Shown one piece after another: positions 1-12,282 of a DNA stretch of 64,000 bases. How positions within the stretch are numbered: the first letter of the stretch is position 1; the number at the start of each line of letters is the position of its first letter. Both the position numbers and the translations under genes were made by a program. The stretch lies in contig CM019713.1 of NCBI GenBank assembly GCA_009760885.1, forward strand, positions 5,524,996 through 5,588,995. The letters are read 5' to 3'. The notes under the pieces are model-generated. The model was not told the DNA's origin and made no database searches. It saw only the letters and a program-made list of their open reading frames with translations. The stretch is from Achatina immaculata. Taxonomy: Eukaryota; Mollusca; Gastropoda; Stylommatophora; Achatinidae.

Positions 1-247
1 GGCAGTCAAGTAAGATTTATAGGACACTTCCTGAGAAGAGGAAAATTGGAACACACTGTGGGAACTGCAAAAATTGAGGGAAGAAGAGACAGAGGAAGAC
101 AGAGAGAGAAGTTACTGGATGGGCTGTCAGCATGGCTAGGAAGAAAGTCACCGGCGGATCTCATAATTAAGTCTAAAGACAGGGAATTATGGAGAGAAAT
201 GATCGCCTATGCCACGTGGCATGGCACTTGAATGAATGAATGAATGC
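1..247 (+). mobile_element. RTE-type LINE 3' end (family A)
   Basis: The frame ending at 231 encodes the C-terminal tail of an RTE-like non-LTR retrotransposon polyprotein: FIGHFLRRGKLEH, then KIEGRRDRGRQREKLLDG and DRELWREM, ending in WHGT. The '.GH..RR....+IEG+R.RGR.R..W/LD' pattern is typical of BovB-like RTE elements. The stop is followed by an (AATG)n tail at 230-246, as expected for RTE 3' ends. It is truncated by the window edge. Confidence 0.75.
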
Positions 248-364
248 ATGTTGTCCAGACATTGGCAAAAATCACCTTACTGTGGCATTAGCCTATGCTT
301 GCTGTATTAGTTGTTGTCTTTGGCATTTTAGTTCACATTTTATAAAGTCTGGGTGAACAAGAAT

Positions 365-640
365 ATATGCATGTTAAAGTAGCAAAAAAACACTGGAAAT
401 AGATTGGTCATATGCTGTGAAGGGATTCCAACAACATCACTAAACAGCCATGCGAATGACACTTGAGGGAAAAACGGAGAGAGGTCAACCAAAGACTACC
501 TGGCAGAGAACTGTAGAAGCAGAATTGAGTACCATGCAGTGCAAAGCTGGGGCTGAATATAAAGGCTGACTGCAGACCATGAGAAGTGGAGAGAATTTGT
601 TGCTGTCCTGCAAGACATCACTTGGTGTATCATTGACTAA
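365..640 (+). mobile_element. Decayed LINE C-terminal fragment (family E type)
   Basis: Frame-shifted remnants read 'W+.IGHML', 'RDSNNITK', 'STKDYLAENC' and 'EKWREFVAVL'. These are the spaced landmarks of a LINE C-terminal region ending in 'RekWrefV'. No intact frame remains. Confidence 0.5.
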
Positions 641-821
641 AGACATGGATAGATGTTTAGATGTGTTGCCACGTACAGTGACAGGCACACTGAGTATGGC
701 AACATGCTGGCCACATTGTCAGCACGTTGTGAACTTTAATTTCACAGCCGATGACATAGGTGAGAGAGAAAAAAATGTTGATTTTAAGCATAATTTTCTT
801 TTCCCATTTTTTTTCTTTTAG

Positions 822-945
822 AAACTGCCATCTGTGTTTGAGAGGGCTTGGTTTTTTGGAATAGCATGCCCAGTTTGGTTGGAGGACGAGACATGAATAA
901 CTTTGACTATGACAGAGGTGGTCGGATGAATGGAATGACAGCCAA
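822..945 (+). CDS. EPS8: EPS8 exon 1 with start codon
   Basis: A long pyrimidine tract and AG at 820-821 precede the exon, and the donor gtaag starts at 946. The coding part begins at ATG 866 (MPSLVGGRDMNNF...). An in-frame TGA at 839-841 inside the same exon makes 866 the first usable start in this frame, so 822-865 is 5' UTR. Because the exon has an acceptor, at least one non-coding exon and the promoter lie further upstream, probably off-window. The 80 coding bases end after two bases of a codon (phase 2), which exon 2 completes as Asn. The encoded stretch is rich in Asp, Arg, Gly and Met and has no recognised domain. Confidence 0.85.
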
Positions 946-1079
946 GTAAGCATTTTTTCTGTAGTTAGTTTTTTAGTGTTCTCTCTGCAGTTGAGTCAGC
1001 TACATCCAGTTATTATTCACTTTATCACTCACTCACCTTAACTTCATAACCACTAGAATTAAGGAATAAAAAAAGCTTT

Positions 1080-1489
1080 AATAATTTATCACAACTTTTC
1101 TGTGTGGAAGAATGGCACAGAGTGTGAATTGTCTTGAATATAGCATATTACTCAGACTATCTTTAATATACACTGTTACCTGGACAGCAAAAATAACTAA
1201 TGAAGAATGTATGAGAAGAGCTGGAGAGACAAAAAACCTTGTCAAAAAGATAAGAGAGAGACAGTGTACTTTCATAGGACATGCAATGAGAAGAGGGGGC
1301 ATTGAAAATATTATAACAACAGGAAAAATAGAAGGAAGAAAATCAAGAAGAAGACCAAGAGAAATGATACTGGACAGTCTGACGGGATGGTGTGAGAGGA
1401 GATCACCAACTGAGCTGATGGCCTGCATGAAGGATCGGATACTCTTTAGAAGCATAATAGCCAACGCCAGTCGGCACGGCACATGATGT
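1080..1489 (+). mobile_element. RTE-type LINE 3' end (family B)
   Basis: The open frame 1112-1486 carries WTAKITNEECMRRAGETK, CTFIGHAMRRGGIENII, KIEGRKSRRRPREMILD and a terminal ASRHGT. The same family recurs at 6435-7970, 43800-44020 and 45110-45500. The reverse-strand frame over this interval is a shadow. Confidence 0.78.
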
Positions 1490-2775
1490 TCAAAAAAAGA
1501 AATGCAACAAATACGATGTTGCGATTTAAACGGAAGTTTTGCTGATCAGACAAGGGCAAATTGCCTGAAATGTTCACTTGGACATAAACTTCACGTGCTG
1601 ACCTGAATTGTATTCAGCAGATGATTCATGAGCACAGAAAAGCGACACTAGTCAAAATAGCATTTTTGACAATAACTCATGACAGGTTCATGAGAATCCA
1701 GTGAAACTTACTGAACACAAAACTCATTGACCATGTTATTGAATGCCTATAAAAGATTGACACTCCTCGAATCAATTCATTTGAAAATTCAATGCACAAG
1801 TATGGCTCATCTCACTACAGAACAATGACTCATCATCATTGGACGTTTACAGACTGAACAGTCACAAAGTGTAGTGGCCAGACAATTTAATGTGGTTAGA
1901 AGCACCATTATTCACCTTTGGAGATGATTTAAAAAAACTGGCTTAGTTGCAGACCGGCTGCGCAGTGGAAGACCCATAGTCACAACTCCTGCTGAAGACT
2001 GCTTCATACGGCTGCGTCACATCAGAAATCGATTTGCACCTGCATCCTCAACAGTCCAGTCAATGACAGCAGCTCATCGAATTTGAGATCAAACGATCAG
2101 GAACTGGCTGCACGACGCTGGTCTTTGGTTTAGACGACCCTACAGAGGTTCTGTTCTTACAGACCAGCTTCGCCAGAACTGACTGCAGTGGGCGAACCAG
2201 CACTATCAATGGACCGTTGCGAATGATTGGAGAAGGGTTTGGTTTAGTGATGAATCATTCTTTCTGCTCCAGTGACATGATAGACGTAGAAGTGTTTACC
2301 GCATAGTCCATGAGCGCTAAGCCCAGAACTGCGTGGATGAGGCTCCTCCACGTGGTGGTTGAGGTGTACTGGTGTGGGGGACTACCAGCTTCATAGGAAG
2401 AAGTGACCTGGTGTAAATGGAAGGATGCCTGAATGCTCAATGATATGTTGCTGAAATTCTTCATCCTCATGTCCTTCCACTTCTGGCTGCACCAGGGTTG
2501 ATTTTTCAGCAGGATAACGCTCGACCTCATGTGGCACAACTCACCACCCAGTTCCTCGCTGACAACAATGTCCAGACCATTCTGTGGCCATCCATGTCAT
2601 CAGACATGAACCCAATAAAACACTTATGGGATGAACTCAACAGACAAGTCCGCCATCGAGACATAGCACCAACCAATCTCCGACAGTTGTCTCTGAACAA
2701 CATATCCAACACCTAATCGGATCCATGTCAAGGAGATGTCATTCTCTGATAATTTTAAGTTGCAAAAGAATAATA
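1487..2775 (+). pseudogene. Dead Tc1-like transposase / transposon
   Basis: Starting near 1803 the plus strand reads a Tc1-family transposase broken by several stops. The helix-turn-helix portion includes QSQSVVARQFNVVRST and RLRSGRPIVTTP. The catalytic blocks are WFSDESF (first Asp), FQQDNARPH (second Asp, about 2505-2530) and MNPIKHLWDEL (about 2608-2640). The last block normally has Glu where Lys is seen (NPIE), so the third catalytic residue is lost. It is flanked by weakly matching A/T-rich ends (aaaagaaatgcaac near 1495; gttgcaaaagaat near 2760), possible decayed inverted repeats. It abuts the LINE 3' end on its left. Confidence 0.8.
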
Positions 2776-2779
2776 CTAT

Positions 2780-3960
2780 ATATAAGTTATATATAAAAAT
2801 GAACGTGTGTGTGTGTGTATGTATGTATGTATATTCCAGCATCATGCTGGAATGCCTGGAGCAATTTCAGCCAAACTTGTTAATGTCGAATCCATAGTTT
2901 TCAGAGTCGCTGAGATGAATAGTGACATTCCTGATGCTGTTTAAGTCCAAGCTCAGCCCCAGTCGGCATGGGGACCCTGGGGTGGGGGTGGCATGGGATG
3001 ATGTGCAGATAATCGAAAACTACCAATATTAGTGTCGAATCAATAGTTTTAAGGGTCACCAAGATGAATAGTGACACTCCCGATGCCATTTAAATCCAGT
3101 TCAGCCCCCAACGGCAAGGGGGGCACTAGGGGTGGGGGTGGGATGGGATGACAGAAATGAATGTGTGTGTGTGTATGTTAGAGCATCACGCTGGAACCCC
3201 TGGAGCAATTTCAGCCAAACTTGCCACAAATATGACTTACAATCTGGGCAGTGCACCATGGGAGTTAGATCATCCCTAGGATACTCCTATGACCTCTAGG
3301 GGTCGGAGTGACATGTAAAAATAAATATCGAAAATGACCGATATTAGTGTTAGTGTCGAATCCATAGTTTTTGGGGGTCACTGAGATGAATAGTGACAGT
3401 CCGATACCGTTTAAGGCCAAGTTCAGCCCCCCCCATCGGCATGAGGGCCTAGGGGTTGGGTGGGATGGGAGTGACATGTAAAAATAATCGAAAACGACAG
3501 ATATTACTGTCGAATCCATAGTTTATCAGGGTCGCTGAGATGAATAGTGGCACACACAAGTTCAGCCACCATCGGCATGGGTGGGGGTGAGAAGTGGTGA
3601 AAAATAAAATGCCCAAATTGACAGAGATTAGTGTCGAATCTATAGTGTTCGGGGTTGCTAAGCTGATTGGTGACAGTCCTGATGACAATTAAGCCCACGT
3701 TTAGTCAGATAGAAGGAATAGAACTCTCTAGAACTGTCTAGACTCTGTAGAACCTTCTAGAAGGTTATGGAAATGAATAGAACATTGTAGAACCTTCTAG
3801 AAGATTGTGGAACTGAATAGACCTCTGTAGACTCTTGTAGAAGGCTGTGGTAATGAATAGAACATTGTAGAACTGTCTAGAAGGTTGTGGAAATGAATAG
3901 AACTTTGTTGATTGGGATAAATAAATACCCGAGCAATGCGGGGTAATCAGATATTGTTTT
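2780..3960 (+). mobile_element. Helitron-like non-autonomous element with internal minisatellite
   Basis: The left end has a tatataaaaatgaacgtgtg-type leader followed by a GT run. The middle holds about five diverged copies of a unit of about 120-160 bp (starting near 2885, 3030, 3355, 3510, 3630), each with 'tgtcgaatcc(a/t)atag' and 'gctgagatgaatagtg'. A run of tctagaa-rich sub-repeats follows (3715-3900). The right end is a GC hairpin (acccgagcaatgcggggt) followed by aatcaga. The hairpin just before a CTAG-like terminus in the second copy suggests a Helitron 3' end. No protein is encoded. Confidence 0.55.
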
Positions 3961-4055
3961 ATTATGTTATATATACTGTATGTATGTACATATATATATA
4001 TGATTATGTTTATTTTATCCTTTAATTCTTAATGTTTCTCTTTACGTTCTTTCAG

Positions 4056-4091
4056 TGGTGGGTTTGATCATTACAGAGATGATTTTGGCAG
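4056..4091 (+). CDS. EPS8: EPS8 exon 2 (36 bp)
   Basis: This small exon lies between a tttcag acceptor (AG 4054-4055) and a gtgagc donor (4092). It enters in phase 2, completing Asn from exon 1, and encodes GGFDHYRDDFG plus the first two bases of Arg. Phase matches both neighbours. The residues continue the alternating Asp/Arg/Tyr composition of the N-terminus. Being 36 bp and near frame-neutral, it could be skipped without breaking the frame. Confidence 0.8.
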
Positions 4092-5139
4092 GTGAGCACA
4101 GTTACATCTTTTAAATTCTGAGATTTTTAGCCAAGCCTGCATGTAGTATCATTTCAGTGGTAATTTATGTAAACTTTCTTGACCATTGTAGGGTATTTTC
4201 TTTATGCTTTAGACAAAGTATATTTTAGATCTCCTCATTTTCAGACTGTTGTGCTTTTAATTTTTATTGTATTTCAGTTTTTCTTTTACTTTGCTGTTTT
4301 GTTCTTCATTTCCTTGTGTTTCTTTTTGTTGAAAATTTTATCATCATTATCATCAGTGTTCTCAGCTGTAGGCTAGGTTGGCCGTTATATTGTCTCTTAC
4401 CTTGACCATTCACCAGGCTTGTGTTCTTGTCCGTCTCTTGATGTTGTCCACCTATCTGTACTGCTGCCTTCCTCTTTCTCTTTTACCTTTGATATAATTT
4501 TCTGTTCACACTTCTTATGTGATCAGAAATGTTTGTGATCATCTTTTTATCATGTTTTTATTATTTATTTTCAGTTTCGTGTTATTCATTTAAATATTTG
4601 TCTTCAGTTCTGCCCCTGAAATGTGCTTGGTTTTTCACCTTTCATGTGATGAAATATGGGAGTTTTTTTATTTTATAATAATGTTTTGTTTTGCTTTTTA
4701 CTTCAAATTCAAACATTTTTAACAATTGAATTATGATTTTTTTGACACAATTTTATTTGCATGAAGGAGTGGGTCCATGAATTCTTGACAGTCATTAACA
4801 GGGAGTGAGATGTATGTGTGTATATAAAATTGTCTAAAAATTATTGATATAATTAATGGATGACTCCGTATTCACATTTTTAGACCTGAATTTTATGATA
4901 ATTGCATCACAGAAATCAGTTTTGAAGCAAGTGGATTTAGCTGTTGCAGATTTCACTACATATCATTTTGTTGAAGAGTTTCTCCATTGATTGGTTCTGC
5001 TAGTGATGGATTTGTATAATTAGCTTCATTAATAGCAAATAATGTTTGTGGTGCAAGGTCCAGTCTCCTTACACCTGTATCTTTTAATGAAAAAGAATTT
5101 TCAATTCTGTTTTATCATTTAATGTCCCTGTTTTAGTTT
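4092..5139. other. Intron 2, AT-rich part with no recognised feature
   Basis: T-rich intronic sequence. The only open frames are short and hydrophobic because of T-rich codons. I see no exon, RNA gene or repeat I can name. Confidence 0.5.
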
Positions 5140-5640
5140 TAACTACTAATCATCATCATTATCATCATCGCCTTTCACTCCCTTGAAGCATAGTCCATGG
5201 ATAAAGGCTCTCTAGTCATTCCTATTCTTGGAATTATTCTCTGCTTCTTTCCATGTGCATCCCTTGTCTCTGAGCACTGTCATAATTTCTGTTCTCCAAG
5301 TAAGTCTGTGTCTTCCTCGTTTTCTATTTCCTTGAGGATTCATGTCAGTGCCTGTCTTGTTATGTTGGTGTTGGGTTTCCTCAGAATGTGGCCAATCCGC
5401 CTCCACTTCCTAGACATGATTTATAGGTTCATAGGTTCTTGTCCTGCCCTTTCCCAGACCTCCTTGTTCCTGATCTTGTCCTGCCATTTAATGTTTAAAA
5501 TCCTCCTCAAGCAGTAGTTCATGAATGTTTGTATCCTCTGTTGTATTGCCTTGGTCATAACCCATGTCTCTGAACCATATAGTAGGACAGTCTTTACATT
5601 TGTATTGAAAAGCCTAATTTAATTACTAATGCTTAGTATA
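5140..5640 (-). mobile_element. LINE C-terminal fragment (family E)
   Basis: The minus strand reads LYGSETWVMTKAIQQRIQTF, LRRILNIKWQDKIRNKE, then WRRIGHILRKPNTNITRQAL and a C-terminal RKRGRHRLTW with two frame breaks. 'YGSETW', 'LR+IL.I+W' and 'IGH.LRKP' are typical of the region after the reverse transcriptase in non-LTR elements. Its 3' side (left) ends in an ATC/ATG-rich tail at 5146-5170. Confidence 0.72.
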
Positions 5641-6424
5641 TATTGCACTTTAGTAACTTTCTTGTCTGGGCATACTCCACCTTGAATGTAATGAGGCCAC
5701 TCCCCAGGACCAGCAACAGAGCTAGGCCCTTTTTTACAGTTACAACTCTTAAACTCTCAACTTTAGACTGTTATTTGTGTGTGTATATATATATATATAG
5801 AATACCACATCCTTTTAAAAGTTTATACTTCTTTTAGATAGCAGATCCAGGGCGTATCTTGCATTCATTGCTTTTGTTCACCTGTATGTTCACATAATGG
5901 TCAGATGATGAATTGTTTACTTTTATTATCTGTTCTTTGTTATCAGAGCTGGCAGGTCTTACATTCTTTTTTTTTCTCAAATGAATCATTCTTCAGGAGG
6001 GTGCCCAGGTCTTGAAATCTTTATTCTTATCAGTGGTGTGTGATTTTATTGTCTTGAGGTGTTTCTTCTTTGCCTGTTTCCTGCTGTAAAGATTTCCTGG
6101 TTGGCAACTTTCCTCATGCTTTGGTGAAGCTGTTCACAGGAAAGGAAGGGCTTTCATGTATTGTTATTTGTTTTTACTCTGGGGGTCTTTCATTACTTTC
6201 CCGTTTTAGTTTTTCTTGACCAAAGATACAAGTGTTAATTGAGTTAGGTATCTGCTACAGCAGCTGGAGTTTTGTGCCAGAGCAACTATTCATTCTTTAT
6301 TTTCAATTGATTTCCGTTCAAAGTTACTTGTTCTTATCATGTACTTGACTTGGGTTTTATGTCAATATTAGAGTGCTAGTTGGTCTTTCAAAAGGCTTAA
6401 ACAGTGTTATTTAATGTTTTGTGG

Positions 6425-7975
6425 TCATAATCATCATCAGGTGCCGTGCCGACTGGCGTTGGGTATTATGCTTCTCCGGATTACACGATCCTTTGTGCAG
6501 GCCATCAGCTCAGTTGGTGATCTCCTCTCACACCATCCTGTCAGACTGTCCAGTATCATTTTTCTTGGTCTTCCTCTTGATCTTCTTCCCTCTATTTTTC
6601 CTGTAATAATATTTTCAATGCCCCCTCTTCTCATTGCATGTCCTGTGAAAGTGCATTGTCTCTCTCTCTTATTTTTTTGACAAGATTTTTTGTCTCTGTG
6701 CCTCTTCTCATACATTCTTCATTAATTATTTTTGCTGTCCTGGGGATTCACAACATTCTTCTAATAAACCACATTTCTACAGCTTTCGATGATTTTTGTG
6801 CAGATCTGTCCTTTGTCCATGATTCACTTCCATATAACAAGATAGGTTCAGTATAGCATTTTAGGACTCATTTTCTAACATTCATTGCTAAGTTTGTGTT
6901 GGATAATACGTTTCTCAGTCTTTGCTTGGCCTGTTCTGTTCCTAATTTCTTTTTCTTCATTTCTCATCTGAAGTTATTACTGCTCCAAGGCATTTGAATT
7001 TCTGCACCTGCTTTAGAATAGTTCCATTTAATTTTATACTGCATGTTGGTGGATTCTGTTTCTTAGATATAACCATAGTCTCTGTCTTTTTTACATTTAA
7101 AGGAAAGTCTTTCTGTTCACTTCCTTTAGTGACTTTATCCACAAGATTTTGCAGGTCTTGTTGGTTCCCAGCTATCAGTACTGTGTCGTCAGCATACCAA
7201 AGGTTGTTAATATTGTATCCTCCAAATTTTATGCCTGATTATGTGATGATCATTCTTAGAATATTCTCACTGTACAGAGAAAAAAGGTCTGAAGATAGTA
7301 CACATCCTTGTCGCACCCCTTGTTTTATAGGTTGATATTTTCCAATTCTATTTTCAACTCGAACTGCTGCTTCTTGCTGCCAGTATAGATGTTTTACAAT
7401 CCTCAGGTCTTTGCTGTCTATATTGATGTCTTCAAGCATTTTAATAATTTCATTATGTTTCACCTTGTTGAATGCCTTGGTGTAATTAGTGAAGCATAAG
7501 TAGAGATCTTTCTGTACTCTTTCTGTTAGTGTTCATAAAGCATAAATGGCATTGTGTGTTCCCTTTCCTTCAACAAATCTGAACTGTTCATCTGCTGTTT
7601 CCATTTTTATCTTTTTCCTTGTTCTTCTCATAATAATTCTTAGAAGTAGCTTCGTTATATGATATGAGAGGCCGATAGTCCGGTGGTCATCACATTCCTT
7701 TGCACCTGGTTTATTTGGTAGTGCTATAAACTTAGATTTAAGCAAGTCACTGAGCATATAACCACTGTTGTAAATGTCATTCAGTAACTTGATTATTATT
7801 TTTATTCCTATCTCCTCTAATGCCTCTATTTCTTCTATTGTTATATTTGTGGTCAGTTTTTCCAAAACTGTTTGAAATGGACTTAGCACACAGGCAGATT
7901 TTAGGATACTTCGGTAGGTTGTCTGCACTCTATTGCCATATCTATTTATGATGTGAGGCACATTGTTTCAGTAAC
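6425..7975 (-). pseudogene. LINE family B reverse transcriptase, 5'-truncated
   Basis: This is the longest readable LINE in the window. On the minus strand, from right to left: FIALPNKPGAKECDDHRTI (7700s); a 'FRFVEGKGTHNAIYAL' block near 7540; IKQGVRQGCVLSSDLF near 7310; an intact YADD box (LWYADDTVLIAG) at about 7170-7205; FPLNVKKTETMVISKK and KFKCLGAVITSDEK (6960-7080); and the C-terminal RRGGIENIITGKIEGRRSRG (6500-6660), ending near 6437. The frame is broken several times. The order of blocks identifies an RTE-like reverse transcriptase. It is inserted antisense to the host gene. Confidence 0.85.
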
Positions 7976-8904
7976 ATAGCAACATTGTTAAAATTGGGTG
8001 GTAGAGGAACAAGAAATTACATTTTATTTGATGAATTCCCACAAATAGAGCAGAAACAAAGGGCTTTGATATGGGTGTAAATCTTTGACTGAGCAATTTT
8101 GCACCAGTTCATCAGAATTATATTGAAGAGGATAATAAGGGGGGAAAAAAGTCAAATTTTTATTGGGCAGTTTGGCTTAACTTGCGTCAAGATAGATTTT
8201 TTGGCAGGGTTATCAGTCAATCGAGATGTCAGTAAGAGGAGCAAAGGAGAAGATTAGAAATCATAGGATAACATATTTCCTCTCTGTTGCCCACTATCCG
8301 TAATGAAGGTTTTGATTTCCTGTCCTGTCAGTGAAATTCAGTGTTTAACTCTTTCACCACCAAATAAAAATTTCAAGACCACACAAAAATATTATAAGAA
8401 ATAGCCACCTGGGAATGACAGTATGCTTGTAATTAGCATATAGAAAGAAAAGCTATGGGGCTCCCACTCAACACTGGAGAAAACAGCAGACTTCGCCATG
8501 GCGGCGGAGCTGCCGATATAGCATGACCAACCAGTATTCGAATGCGGAAGAAGAAGAAGCTTAAATCTGAACCCCTAAAGAAAAGAATTCACCATGGCGA
8601 TTCCATTTTCGTGGCAGGACGTTTTTATTTCTCGCTTACAGTAAATGTCAAAATATTGAATAGAGCAAAAACAAGACACAACCAACTGACCGAAGTAACT
8701 TTGAATAGAAATCGACGTTAATCAATTTAGTTGCCACAGGTATTTGGTTACAATCCTTTGTTTAATATAGCGCGACTCAGAGCTAAGATCTGAAACAAGT
8801 GAGTCCCCAGAGGTGCTATTCCTGTTTGCGATGCAGCCATCTTACTTCACCGCGAGACCACTCAGCAGTCACTGATTAACAATATGACTAGAGCATGTAA
8901 ATTA

Positions 8905-9062
8905 AAGGAGGTCGACCACGTGAAACTCTAAAGAGGACATTGTTAAGAGAAGCCAGTTTAGTGGGCATAAAATCCTTTTATGAGGTTGAAAAGCTCGCAA
9001 AAAAAAAAACCCAGGAAAACTTGGCGAACTACCATGCGAGCCCAGTGTGACGTACGGGAATG
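8905..9062 (+). mobile_element. LINE 3' end (family C)
   Basis: The sequence matches the reverse complement of 27975-28110 and 54575-54725 (landmarks: cacgtgaaactctaaagagg, ggcgaactacc.tgcgagcc, gtgtgacgt). In the best-preserved copy the frame encodes RPRETLKRTLLGEAKLTG and EDRKNWRTTL. This copy is interrupted by stops and an A11 run. Confidence 0.65.
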
Positions 9063-12000
9063 ATGTAATACGTAAATTAATTTTATACTGACAAGTGTCA
9101 AAAAAGGCTGTCGTTGTTAAGCAAGGACGCAGAAACGTTGATCTTTAAGCTTTGGATGGTCATACACTTGGATCATCAGGAAAAAATTCAACAAACGTAC
9201 AGTCTCAAAGATTATCTTCTCTGTTTTTATCGTCCTCGGCCGTCACCCATCCCCACCCCTTTTTTCCGACCTCAAGCAAATGAACTAGTTTTTCCAAAGC
9301 TTGTTACTTTTAAATATCTTGTAAATATCGTTCATCTAACTTTGTTTTATAGAAGCTACACAATTCTAGGGGTTCTAGTGACAGGATTGCCTTTTTGCAA
9401 ATATTGAACAGCACTTTTATTTTCTTACCTATTCCAAAGTTAATTTCTGAACTTTTACAACATCAATTCATTATTATTAGCGCGTGTAGCCCTGTTTTGG
9501 CTGCAGAAACGTCTTTTCTCTATCCTTTTAAGCGGCAGCGGAAAGCCAGGGGTTTTGCTTATAAACACGATATCGTATCTTGGCTCTGAGGTATTTAGGT
9601 CACGAAAAAGGGGGGCACATATCACGATAGACTTTGCCTTTAGCTGTACTAAGTTAGGTTTTTTTTTTTTTTAAAGTCAGTGTCGTAGGCCTGTCGACTG
9701 CGGTATGCAGTTAACCTGAAAACAAACAGAATGATAAAACTTTGAGCATTGGATCATTATGCTTGGCAAGACTAAATCATAGGCTAGGCTGTAGAAACTT
9801 GATGTTCACTGGTGACGCGTTATCCCATAGTATCGGGCTGGTTGTTGGTTGGTGGGCAGCATCGGTTCACGCTTCTGTCAGCGTAAACGCTGCTGGCCGT
9901 AACGTTCCATTTCGAGTTGGTTCAGACTATTCTAAGCGTGCAAGACATTCTTTTCCATAGGACTAAAACCTGTAACGTTATTTTGTGATTTGTTTATTTC
10001 TGTGTTCATTTCGGATTAAAAAGAAATTGACCAGGTGTCACAAATAGGTAGGTGTTAACTATTTGACTTCAAGACATTAATTATATGGTCAGGTGGTATG
10101 TTTAGTGGGCGCGTAGGTAGAACAGAGTTGAGTGAATAGTATATATTCTTACCTTTGATAACTACATTTTAGCTGTTTTCAGTGTTGTCGACTTTATCGT
10201 AAAGGTTACTGACAGAGTTGACTAAGCTGTACATTATTCTTGTTACAGTGGATCTGACTTTCTTATGTCTTGAACACTTTGCCATTCAGTCCACTCAACA
10301 AAGTTGTTTGAATCTTACGCTTCATGTAAAGAATACTGGAGGTTGTATTTTCTGGATTGGGTTGTAGACTTTGTTGTATAGTTCACTGAACAAACCTGAC
10401 AAAACAGTACAGTACACATTCTTGATATAATGAATTTAACTTTCTTCAGCGTTATAGACTGAACATAATTGACATTTTAGAATATTTTTATGTTTGATAC
10501 GAAGATATAAGAGCCTATGATTTCAACGCTGAACAATAAATTACAACGAATTTAAACTTCTCATGTTTTCTGTGCTTTTAACATCAAACTGCCACTTTCT
10601 ATACCCACAAATGCTCTCTCTCTCTATTTTACAAAGGACTCTGGACTAAATTTTGCGCGGACGTTACCTGTGATATCAGAGACTAATTAAAGCTGGTGAC
10701 GCCCATCTCATTGGCGCAACTTTAATTTTATTTCTCTTTTATCTATTATGCGTGCCATCGGTTTGTTGTGGCACGTTTTCCTCAACATGCAGATTAAGCT
10801 TCAGTTTTCAAACGCCCCCCCCCCCACTCCCCACTCTCTCTCTTCGAAATGTGCAGTATTAAGATTTGACCTGGCTAGCCTGATTCATTCATAAAACTAA
10901 CACTCCTTAACGGATAGCTCAATTCGTGCGGGACACCTGGGTGCTCTTTTCATTAAAAAAAAAGGAATAAAAAAGTCCCACTACTGAGGACCTATCGTTG
11001 GAATATTCTAGCTCCGAGGATAGCATCGCACAGAAAGCGTCGACTAAATCCGTGGAGTCTAACATGATCATGAATATTTTATGTCCGTCTTTATATACAT
11101 ATGAAAAGGGTTCAGTTTCAGAATACCCGTCTCCGCATTTCTTATCTGTGTAGGTATTTTTATAACTAAAAGTTCACTTTCTTTTTTCCTTACACACGGA
11201 AAACAGCACAGCTGGAGTTGCATTCCCGTTAGCCCCATGTGAATGTGGTACGATTCGCTCTGTTGTGTTTAAAATATACACAGACTACACCCAGACATTT
11301 CTGGTCTGGCGTTTATGTCCCGGATCATCAATGGGAACTGGTATCTGGTAAAAGTTAAGACCAAGGTTTCCAAATCTTTTTTGGAGTCAAGTGTCCCCAT
11401 TTTGTGAAGGAGTGGCTCATGTTCTCGATCTGGATAATGTGTCACCCGAAAGCTTTATTCTTCTGCTCCAGTGGCAGTGAATTTGACAGTAGATACAAGA
11501 ATGTCATGACTTTTCTCGTTTCCCTGGCCGCATACAAGAAACAGGGATAACGCAAGAAAATGAAACTTGCTAGCAAAGCTACAGTGTCAAGATTTCTTTC
11601 ATCATCACGACCATCCTTCGTCGTTCGCCTGGTTGTTGTGACACAGCTTGTATTGGTCAAAGCGAAGAAAAGAAACGCCCATCCACCCACACTGGGGTGT
11701 TAGCACCAGGGTTTGTAATCATGGGCCTACGCATTTTAAAAAATCTCTGGGTCATCACGCCTAGCTACAATTTCACAGTGTATGTGGAATGTTTACCGAA
11801 ACATTTCTTCGCACTCTGAGGCACAGATGTATGCAAACATTCCCCCCAAAGGGGAAAGTTATTTTCAAGCTCTGTTTGTCATAATACACGTATTTTCTTT
11901 GAAAATCTTTCATGTAATCTCACCCATATGTACCTATCATTATTTCGCCGAAGCAGATTTATAGGTTCATGCGTACAACCTGCATTCGTTGTCAATTCTT

Positions 12001-12282
12001 CTGTCTTAATTCTGCTCATCTACTTAAGTTTTTGTTTTTCTATCAGTTTTCACTTGTTACATTCGTTACGTTTATTTCGTTTATCATTTCTTCTGTCTGC
12101 ACTTTCTTGTCTTTCTTTTTTTTTAAACAGATTTCTGTTGTCGTCACCGTGGCAGCTTTACTAACATTTTCTGTCATGCCTGGTTGATTCGTCATCAGAA
12201 ACCCACCTGTCCTTTATTTTCAGATCTGTGGGTGTCATTCTTACTTTGGGTATCATATTATTATTTTATTAACTTATTGCAG
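9063..12282. other. Intron 2, right part, mostly unassigned
   Basis: No exon or identifiable element was found. CpG content is clearly higher than in 1-8 kb. Poly-T and poly-C runs occur (9660-9672, 10816-10826). Short open frames (9742-9960, 11928-12187 and others) lack any recognised motif. Confidence 0.4.

Noticed and set aside
1078..1482. A 134-residue minus-strand frame (also 6414-6680, 6638-6856 and 43806-44027).
   Set aside because: Antisense shadows of the family B LINE frame.
5197..5517. A 106-residue plus-strand frame.
   Set aside because: Antisense of the family E LINE C-terminus.
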